In this document: piece after piece, positions 43,897-64,000 of the stretch
Numbering within the stretch: position 1 is the first letter of the stretch
How the letters are laid out: the number at the start of each line of letters is the position of its first letter
NCBI RefSeq assembly: GCF_030269485.1
Contig: NZ_BSTL01000003.1
Location: forward strand, 248,001 to 312,000
Length of the DNA stretch: 64,000 bases
Direction of reading: 5' to 3'
Origin: Actinoplanes sp. NBRC 103695
GTDB taxonomy: Bacteria > Actinomycetota > Actinomycetes > Mycobacteriales > Micromonosporaceae
Notes under the pieces: model-generated
The model's input: only the letters and a program-made list of their open reading frames with translations
Databases searched by the model: none
What the model was told of the DNA's origin: nothing
Translations under genes and position numbers: made by a program

Positions 43897-45459
43897 GTGC
43901 GGTGGACCGTGGGACGGCGCTTGGCGGTCGTCGGTGCTTTGGCGATCACCGGGTCGGCGGTCGTGGGAAGCATCGGCTTCGCCCAGGCGCAGAGCTCCGC
44001 CGGTCGATCGGACAACGCGTTCCAGGTCGCCGAGGCCTTCGCCACGACGATCGACTCCCAGCACACGGGCTCCGTCGTCCTGGCCGACGCCGCGATCCTC
44101 ACCCAGAACCTCAGCCCGGAGCGGCGCGGCCAGGTCATCGACCAGCTGACCGAACACGCGGCCGAGCTCGAGGAGCAAAAGGGCGTTTTGCAGCAGGCTC
44201 AGGTGACCGGCCGGATCCGCGCGGCCATCACGGCGTACCTCCCCGCCATCGATCCCGTCCTGGCTGATGCGGCCAGCCTCGCCCAGACGACCGGCGTTCT
44301 CTCGCAGAGCGAGTTCGATGTAGCGCAGCAGCGCTGGGACGCCCTCGACGAGGGCAGCGACGCCGCCAAGACCTTGCTCGGCGAGGCCACCGCCGCCGAT
44401 GTGGCCGACGCGCGAGCGGGCGACACCCGCACGAAGCAGGTCATCGTCCTGGCCACGGTGCTGGCGGCACTGCTGGTCGGCGCGGCCGTCTGGTACGTCG
44501 CCCGGATCGTCTCCGCGCCGATCGCGGCCACCAAGGCTCTGCTCGAGCAGGTCGCCGGCGGCGACTTCCGCAACCGGATGACCGTCCGCTCCTCCGATGA
44601 CCTCGGCGAGATGGGTGAGGCGCTCAACCAGACCGTCGACCGCGTCGGACAGGCCATCGCCGAGACCTCTCGCAACGCCGACAAGCTCGCCAGTTCCGCG
44701 CAGGAGCTGACCGGCGTCAGCCGGCAGGTGTCGGCCGGCGCCGAGCGCACCGCCGGCGAGGCCGCCGCAGCCTCCGAGGGCGCCACCCAGGTCAGCGACG
44801 ACGTCCAGGCCATCGCCGCCGGAACCGACCAGATGCGTACCTCGATCGCCGAGATCGCCCGCAGCGCCACCACCGCGACCGGCATCGTCGCCGAAGCGGT
44901 GACCGCGGCCGACGCCGCCAACCGCACCGTGACCAAGCTGGCCGGCTCGAGCGAGCAGATCGGCACCGTCGCCAAGGTCATCGCCACCATCGCGGAGCAG
45001 ACCAACCTGCTGGCCCTGAACGCGACCATCGAGGCGGCCCGCGCCGGCGAGCTCGGCAAGGGCTTCGCCGTGGTCGCCGGGGAGGTCAAGGACCTGGCCA
45101 GCGAGACCGCCAAGGCGACCGAGGACATCGCCCGGCAGATCGCCGCCCTGCAGGCCGACAGCACCGACGCCGCAGCCGCCATCGAGGGGATCACGACGAC
45201 CATCAACGAGGTCGCCGGCATCCAGCAGAGCATCGCCGCCGCCGTGGAGGAACAGTCCGCGTCCACTCAGGAGATCGGCACCAGGGTGGCCGGCGCGGCC
45301 GGCCGCACCAGCGACATCGCCGCCCGAGTCGGCGCCGTCACCACTACCTCGCAGGAGGCCACCACGGCGGCCTCGCGAACGCAGCAGGCAGCCCAGGACC
45401 TCGCCGCCACCGCGGACGACCTGCGTACGGTGATCAGCCAGTTCCAGCTGTCCCACTGA
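43897..45459 (+). CDS. Methyl-accepting chemotaxis protein
   Basis: 520 residues. TM1 (about 8-30), a four-helix-bundle outer domain (35-175), TM2 (about 185-207), then a HAMP region ([20 protein letters not shown]) and a long cytoplasmic coiled coil. The signalling tip reads [20 protein letters not shown], the conserved kinase-contact hairpin. The GTG follows AGGAGGG. It senses an external or periplasmic cue and feeds CheA/CheW, implying motility such as the flagellated spores of Actinoplanes-type genera. No che genes are in the window. Confidence 0.92.
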   Translation: MRWTVGRRLAVVGALAITGSAVVGSIGFAQAQSSAGRSDNAFQVAEAFATTIDSQHTGSVVLADAAILTQNLSPERRGQVIDQLTEHAAELEEQKGVLQQAQVTGRIRAAITAYLPAIDPVLADAASLAQTTGVLSQSEFDVAQQRWDALDEGSDAAKTLLGEATAADVADARAGDTRTKQVIVLATVLAALLVGAAVWYVARIVSAPIAATKALLEQVAGGDFRNRMTVRSSDDLGEMGEALNQTVDRVGQAIAETSRNADKLASSAQELTGVSRQVSAGAERTAGEAAAASEGATQVSDDVQAIAAGTDQMRTSIAEIARSATTATGIVAEAVTAADAANRTVTKLAGSSEQIGTVAKVIATIAEQTNLLALNATIEAARAGELGKGFAVVAGEVKDLASETAKATEDIARQIAALQADSTDAAAAIEGITTTINEVAGIQQSIAAAVEEQSASTQEIGTRVAGAAGRTSDIAARVGAVTTTSQEATTAASRTQQAAQDLAATADDLRTVISQFQLSH

Positions 45460-45655
45460 GGCGGCCGGTGGCCCGGGCGGTCTCCTCACGGTCGCGGATG
45501 CCCGCCCATTCGATGAGCGCGTTTCGGTTGCCGGCGGGGATCAGCCTGCTGGCCGCGACGTCGGCATAGGCGTCCCAGCCGGTCTGCAGGTCGTCGACGA
45601 GCTGGCGATCCGCCGGCGGCCCGCTGTCCCGGTAGGCGGCCATCGCGGTCGTGAA
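45434..45655 (-). pseudogene. Inverted chemoreceptor fragment
   Basis: The minus strand encodes FTTAMAAYRDSGPPADRQLV and then QTGWDAYADVAASRLIPAGN, ending in a stop. This is a piece of the four-helix sensor domain of a chemoreceptor ('W..Y'). It lacks start, membrane helices and signalling domain, and sits tail-to-tail with the intact receptor gene. Confidence 0.6.
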
Positions 45656-45788
45656 AGAGCGCGAAGGCACGCAGGAGAAGTGGGGCCGGCTGAGAACTAG
45701 CTGAGCGGCGCGCCCGGGCAAAAGCCAGATATGCCTAGCGTGACGGAATGATGGATACCGGCCGGCACGGGGGCGAGGGCCGGCGGAG

Positions 45789-46504
45789 TTGACCGCCGCC
45801 TGGACGAAGATGGCGGCTGTCGTACTGGTCCTCGGCCCGCTTTGCTGGTTTGTGGGTTTGCTGTTGCGGACGCTCGCCGTTTCTTCCGCGGGATTCACCC
45901 CCGCCGAAGTCGCGCAATTCGGCGCAGAGCCTTTCGCTGTGCGGGAGCAGTTGGCCGCCTATGTCGCGAACCCGGCGCTGACCGTCGCGGGCTACGCGAC
46001 GTTTCTTGCCGGGGCAGTCCTCCTGATCCCAGCGACGGCGGGACTGACCTGGCTGGTCGCTCGGCGATCACCTGTGCTTGCGGCTTCCGGCGGGGCGTTG
46101 GCGATCCTCGGCCTCGTGGCCCGGGTCTATTTCGCCGGCGTCGATCACACGGCGTTCCAGCTCGTGGACTCACGGGGTCTTGATGCGGCGGCAACGATGG
46201 TGCTCGACACTACGTAGCTATTTCCTACGGACCCTGGCGGATTCCGGTGGTGGCGGCCTTCGGGCAGTACATCGGAGCACTACTCCTGGCTGTTGGGCTG
46301 TACCGGGCGAGGATGTTCGGCATCGTCCGCACCTTGGTGCTGCTGTGGCCGGCGACGATGTGGACGGGTGTCCTCAAATCCGCCGGCTGGTGGGATGTCG
46401 TCGCGAGTGGGGTGTTGCTTGTTGTGCTGGCCATCCTCGCCGTTCAGTGGTATCGCACCGGGGAGCCACGACCGGGCCGGGATCGTCGTCTACGGATCTG
46501 GTGA
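45789..46504 (+). pseudogene. Frameshifted small membrane protein gene
   Basis: The first frame encodes about 140 residues with three hydrophobic helices, ending ...DAAATMVLDTT-stop near 46217. A second frame, already open upstream of that stop, continues the same kind of protein: ISYGPWRIPVVAAFGQYIGA, two more helices and a basic tail. A single frameshift near 46205-46217 would join them into one five-helix protein of about 235 residues. It is either a natural pseudogene or a sequencing error. Start is TTG, or the ATG at 45810. Confidence 0.7.
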
Positions 46505-46714
46505 GGGCACCGTCGCATTCTCATCGGCCAGATCAGCGCGCGAGAGCTTCGTCGCACCTGGTCGCCAGGTTCGTCGTCGTGACCACGAGAAAGTGGTGGC
46601 CGCCCCGTCAAGGGCTCCCGGGTGCCGGGAGCGGTGTGTGCTGTTGAGGCCGCGTCCGTCCACCGCCGGGCCGGGCGTCCCGCCGCCCAGTTCCGCGAGC
46701 ATGGGTCGAAGGTC

Positions 46715-47478
46715 CTACCGCATTCCGATCGCCAAGGTCCGGTCGATGAGAACGATGACGTTCCTGGCCTGGCCGACCAGGTAGAAGTGGTCGCCGGGGA
46801 AGGTTTTCAGGTCGAACGAGCCCTCGGTGTGCTCCGCCCACGCCCGGGCCTCGTCGCCCGACACCCGCGGGTCGCTGTCGCCGACGATGGCGGTGATCGG
46901 GCAGTCGAGTCTGCGGCCGGGGTCGTGGCGGTAGCGTTCGATGGCGGTGTAGTCGCTGCGGACCGCGGGCAGGATCAGCTCCAGCATCTCGGGGTCGGCC
47001 AGCAGCGCCGGGTTGGGGCCACCGAGGCGCTTGAGCTCGGCGACGACCTGGGCGTCCGTACCCTCGTGGATTCGTTCGGCCCGGTACCGGGACGGTGCGC
47101 GCCGGCCGGAAGCGAACAACCGCACCGGCGCCGGTCGGCCGGCCTGCTGCATGCGGAGGGCGATCTCGTACGCGAGGATTGCTCCCATGCTGTGCCCGAA
47201 GAGTGCCAGCGGCTTGTCGTCGAGCTCGGCGAGCACGGCGAAGATCTGGTCGGCGTACTCCGGGATGTTGTCGATGCCAGGTTCGCGGAGCCGTTCCTGC
47301 CGGGCCGGATACTGCACGGCCAGCACTTCCACCCGCGGTGCGAGCGCCCGGGACACCGGGAAGAAGAAGCTCGCCGATCCGCCGGCGTGCGGCAGGCACA
47401 CCAACCGGACCGCGCTCTGCGGCGACGGGGTGGCGATGGTCACCCACTTGTCGAAAGCGGCCGTACGCGGGGGAGCAG

Positions 47479-47482
<4 letters not shown>
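46715..47482 (-). CDS. Type II thioesterase
   Basis: 255 residues, alpha/beta-hydrolase of the surfactin-type TEII family: PHAGGSASFF oxyanion region, nucleophile GHSMGA (about residue 98) and His in FPGDHFYL. It removes stalled or wrong acyl groups from carrier domains of the adjacent PKS/NRPS. The ATG overlaps the PKS stop (ATGA), so its dose follows the megasynthase. As the PKS shown has no integrated thioesterase, TEII-assisted release is possible but not the normal role. Confidence 0.93.
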
Positions 47483-60984
<13,502 letters not shown>

Positions 60985-60988
60985 GGCC

Positions 60989-63900
60989 CTAGCTCCTCGC
61001 GTGGCGGATTGCTGCGGATGCCTCGGATACGCGTATCGAGGGGGTGCTGGAGACCACGCGCAGAGCGGACTCCACCGCGGCGAGCAGACCCCGGATCGTG
61101 GCCGGATCGAACAGGGATCCGTCGAAGGCGACGGTGCCGTGCAGGGCGCTGTCGTCGTCGAAGAGCCAGATCGCGATCTCGCCCTCCGGGAGCGCGAGGT
61201 TGGCGTCGACCGTCCAGAAACGTTCGCTGGCGACGCCGGGGAGGACGAGGTCGGCGGCCAGCGAGCTGATCAGCTGGAACTGCACCAGCGGCGGCGGAAG
61301 GCCGGGCGTGGTGGCCTGCATCGCGGCGTACGGGAGGTCCTGGTGGGCGTGGGCGCCCAGCATCGCCGCCTGGACGCGTCGCAGGACGTCGCGGATCGTC
61401 GGATCGTCGGAGAGGCCGACCCGTAGCGCGGCGATCTTCGCGAAGAAGCCGATCAGGTTGTCGGTCTCGGGCCGGCCGCGGTTGGCGAACGGCGTGGTCA
61501 CCAGGATGTCGTCCCGGCCGGAGAGGCCCGCCGCGGCAATCATGAACGCGCCCAGCATGGTCTCGTACAACGTGACGCCTTCGGCCCGCGCGATCCGGCG
61601 TGCCGCCGAGGTCATCTCGGCTGAGATCGTCCAGGCGAGCGAGCCGCCGGTCGCCGCCGCGGCCTTCCGGGGCCGGTCGGTGGGCAGTTCCAGGGCGGCC
61701 GCGCCGGCGAGGTGCTCACGCCAGTGTTTCTCGTGGTCCGCGCGCACGGATCCGGACAGCAGATCGTGTTCCCACTGGGCGAAGTCCGTGTATGTCGTGG
61801 GCACGTCCGGCAGCGCGGCCGGGGGACCACCGGCGAGTTCGGTGTAGAGGGCCGAGAATTCGCGGACGAGGACGTCGAAGGACCAGCCGTCGCCGGCGAC
61901 GTGGTGCAGAACCAGCAGGAGGATGTGGTCGTCCTCGGCCAGCCGCACCAGCACGGCCCGGAGCAGAACGCCGTCGACCAGATCGAAGGGGCGCTCGAGG
62001 TGGTCGCGGACGAGGCCGGCGGCGGTGGTCTCACGCGTGGCCGCGTCGCTGCCGGTGAGGTCGATACGGTGCGCCGTCACCGGTGCGGGTTCCCGGACGA
62101 CCTGCTGGAGTCCCTGGCCGTCGTCTCGGAAGCCGGTTCGCAGTGGTTCGTGCCGCGCGACGATGCGGGTCAGCGCCGCATCGACGGCGGCGTGGTCGAC
62201 GGGGCCGCGCAGCCGGAATCCGTACGGGCAGACGGGAAAGACCCGCTGATCGAGCAGCGAATCGCGGCTGGTGAGCATCTGCTGCTGGGCCAGCGAGATC
62301 GGGGCCGGCGTGGTGCGCGAACGCGGCACGATCGGGGGCACGTCACCGGCCGGCAGGGAACCGAGCGCCTCGGCGATCCGGGCCGGCGTCCGCGCGTCGA
62401 ACAGGGTACGCAACGGCAGTTCGCGGCCGAGGACGCCGCGGATGCGCGACACGACGCGGGAGGCGAGCAGGGAATGGCCGCCGAGAGCGAAGAAGTCGTC
62501 GTGTACGCCCACGTCCCGCACGCCGAGCACGTCCGCGTAGATCCCGCAGACGGTGGCCTCCGTCTCGTCGCGCGGGGCGACCGGGGTGGACGAGGCCGTC
62601 GACCACGTCTCCGGGGCGGGTAGCGCCCGCCGATCGGTCTTTCCGCTGGTCGTCAGCGGCAGCTCGGCCAGGACCAGGAACGCGGACGGCACCATGTAGG
62701 AGGGCAGCAACGCCTCGACGTGCTCGCGCAGCTCGACGGCGAGCGTCCCGGGGTTTCCCGCGCTCACCACGTAGGCGACCAGCCGCTTCTCACCCCGGTC
62801 GTCGTCCCGGACGGCGACCGCGGCCTGGGTGACGGCGGCGTGGCCGGCCAGCACCGCCTCGATCTCGCCGAGCTCGATGCGGATGCCGCGGATCTTGACC
62901 TGGTTGTCGATCCGGCCGAGGAAGTCGAGGTTCCCGTCGGGCAGCCGCCGGGCGAGGTCGCCGGAGAGATACATCCGCCGTTCGGCGCCGGTTCCCTCGG
63001 TGATGAACCGCTGCTCGGTCAGTTCCGGCCGGGCCAGGTAGCCGCGGGCGAGGCCGATTCCGGAGATGCAGATCTGCCCGGGTACGCCGTCGGGAACCGG
63101 ACGCAGCGCGTCGTCGAGCAGGTGGATGCGCGTGTTGTCGATCGGCTTCCCGATCGGGGCGGTGGCCGGCCAGCTCGCGACGTCCTCGGGCAGCGTGTAG
63201 CCGGTCACCAGCTGGGTCTCCGCCGGGCCGTAGTGGTTGTGCACGCGCAGCCGGGGGCGGTGCCGGCACACCTCGCGCAGCCTGCCGTCCAGGACGAGCG
63301 GCTCGCCGCCCTGGCAGAGGTGGCGCAGCGTCGACAGGCCACTACCGTACGGGTCGACGTGCTCGAGCACCGCGCGCAGCACCGTGGTCGGCGCGTAGAC
63401 GCGGGTTATCCGGCTGTCGTCGATCCACCGGGCCAGCCGGGCGGGGTCGAGCCGGACGTCGTCGGGGGGAATGACCAGCGTGCCGCCGAGCAGCGCGGAG
63501 AAGATCTCCTGAACGGAGTAGTCGAAGGTCGCGGTGATGAACTGGGCGGTGCGGCTGTTCTCCTCGCGGCCCATCGTGTGTTCCTGCCACAGCAGCAGAT
63601 TGACGACGCAGATGCCCGGCATGAGGACGGCCTTGGGGCGGCCCGTGGACCCGGAGGTGTAGATCGCGTACGCCAGGCTGTCCCGGTCCAGCACCACGTC
63701 GGGCGCGCTGTCGGGCTGGTCGTCGAGGCCGGGATCGTCCGGGTGGACGACGTCGCGGACCTCGGAGAACCGGGATCGGTAGCCGCGCTGGGTGACGACC
63801 GCACCGATGCCGGCGTCGTCGAGGACGAAACGGGTGCGTTCGAGGGGGTGTTCGGGATCGAGGGGTACGTAGGCCGCGCCCGCCTTGAGGATGGCGAGGA

Positions 63901-64000
63901 TGCCCACGATCAGGTCGGCGCCACGGTCGACGCACAGACCGACGAGGGCCCCGGGCCGTACGCCTCGGGCGCACAACAGGTGCGCGAGCCGGTTGGCCCG
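60989..64000 (-). CDS. NRPS A-PCP-C protein (5' end beyond window)
   Basis: The visible part enters inside the adenylation domain (RANRLAHLL) and ends at a TAG four bases before the PKS start. A domain: YTSGSTGRPKAV, FDYSVQEIF, NHYGPAETQ, YLSGDLARRLPDG and the Lys motif LPLTTSGKTDRR. PCP: FFALGGHSLLAS (Ser codon near 62472). C domain: HHVAGDGWS active site near 61890, and the NRG motif 'TPFANRGRPET'. Specificity-pocket positions read roughly D-Y-Q-V-C-G-H-L-V, which I cannot assign to an amino acid with confidence. A terminal C domain is unusual. It may join this aminoacyl group to a partner loaded in trans, or act in release. Confidence 0.93.
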   Translation of the reverse strand, partial: RANRLAHLLCARGVRPGALVGLCVDRGADLIVGILAILKAGAAYVPLDPEHPLERTRFVLDDAGIGAVVTQRGYRSRFSEVRDVVHPDDPGLDDQPDSAPDVVLDRDSLAYAIYTSGSTGRPKAVLMPGICVVNLLLWQEHTMGREENSRTAQFITATFDYSVQEIFSALLGGTLVIPPDDVRLDPARLARWIDDSRITRVYAPTTVLRAVLEHVDPYGSGLSTLRHLCQGGEPLVLDGRLREVCRHRPRLRVHNHYGPAETQLVTGYTLPEDVASWPATAPIGKPIDNTRIHLLDDALRPVPDGVPGQICISGIGLARGYLARPELTEQRFITEGTGAERRMYLSGDLARRLPDGNLDFLGRIDNQVKIRGIRIELGEIEAVLAGHAAVTQAAVAVRDDDRGEKRLVAYVVSAGNPGTLAVELREHVEALLPSYMVPSAFLVLAELPLTTSGKTDRRALPAPETWSTASSTPVAPRDETEATVCGIYADVLGVRDVGVHDDFFALGGHSLLASRVVSRIRGVLGRELPLRTLFDARTPARIAEALGSLPAGDVPPIVPRSRTTPAPISLAQQQMLTSRDSLLDQRVFPVCPYGFRLRGPVDHAAVDAALTRIVARHEPLRTGFRDDGQGLQQVVREPAPVTAHRIDLTGSDAATRETTAAGLVRDHLERPFDLVDGVLLRAVLVRLAEDDHILLLVLHHVAGDGWSFDVLVREFSALYTELAGGPPAALPDVPTTYTDFAQWEHDLLSGSVRADHEKHWREHLAGAAALELPTDRPRKAAAATGGSLAWTISAEMTSAARRIARAEGVTLYETMLGAFMIAAAGLSGRDDILVTTPFANRGRPETDNLIGFFAKIAALRVGLSDDPTIRDVLRRVQAAMLGAHAHQDLPYAAMQATTPGLPPPLVQFQLISSLAADLVLPGVASERFWTVDANLALPEGEIAIWLFDDDSALHGTVAFDGSLFDPATIRGLLAAVESALRVVSSTPSIRVSEASAAIRHARS

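Noticed and set aside
60989..64000. Assigning an amino acid to the A domain from its pocket residues
   Set aside because: I aligned the positions by eye and recognise no matching code. Naming a substrate would be a guess.

Overview
The window is a high-GC actinobacterial chromosome segment. GTG and TTG starts, ATGA/GTGA stop-start overlaps, SapB-like (ram-type) lanthipeptide genes, EACC1-caspase genes, GAF/PucR and NarL regulators, and a modular PKS/NRPS all fit a filamentous actinomycete. A Micromonosporaceae such as Actinoplanes is my best guess, but that is an inference with no marker gene behind it.

Left part (1-6.2 kb, all on the minus strand): a class III lanthipeptide operon. Transcription runs from a 51-codon small ORF through lanKC, two tandem precursor genes with identical core peptides, and a prolyl oligopeptidase (candidate leader protease) to an ABC exporter cut by the window edge. 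Most joints overlap by 4 nt. A strong hairpin lies between the precursors and the protease. The precursor cores carry two S-x2-S/T-x3-C ring motifs with the same spacing as SapB, preceded by an unusual glycine run.

6.4-13.6 kb: a sensor-kinase remnant, a chromate (ChrA-type) transporter with an 8-codon leader ORF, and a divergent SDR/TetR pair with three operator-like repeats. Then come a decayed WD40 gene, an EACC1 + membrane-anchored caspase pair (a predicted conflict/immunity module), a small monooxygenase-fold protein and a conserved membrane protein.

13.6-22.3 kb: a tightly overlapped operon of a ribose-type ABC importer (binding protein, fused ATPase, two permeases), an acyl-CoA ligase and a cupin. 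It is divergent from a GAF-PucR regulator, and the shared promoter holds a perfect TGTGA-N6-TCACA CRP-type site. 22.3-28.9 kb: a TetR gene divergent from a three-gene operon (ABM-like protein, methyltransferase, lipoprotein) across a perfect 10-bp-arm palindrome, then an MMPL exporter divergent from a NarL-type two-component system.

29-42 kb: secreted carbohydrate-active genes (lectin-Fn3-sugar dehydrogenase, Tat-exported GH2, GH76-lectin). Between them are a cupin, an XRE regulator, a quinone oxidoreductase/esterase pair behind two perfect 18-bp palindromes, and a STAND-LuxR regulator. 42.5-46.5 kb is a decay-prone patch: a CDF transporter missing a metal-binding transmembrane segment, a response-regulator fragment, one intact chemoreceptor, an inverted chemoreceptor fragment, and a frameshifted membrane gene.

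46.7-64 kb (minus strand): a hybrid assembly line of an NRPS A-PCP-C protein (cut by the window edge), a 4501-residue trimodular type I PKS, and a type II thioesterase. PKS domain logic: module 1 malonyl with a dead DH and active B-type KR; module 2 methylmalonyl, fully reducing; module 3 malonyl, non-reducing, ending in a helical tail with no release domain. More of this cluster must lie beyond the right edge.
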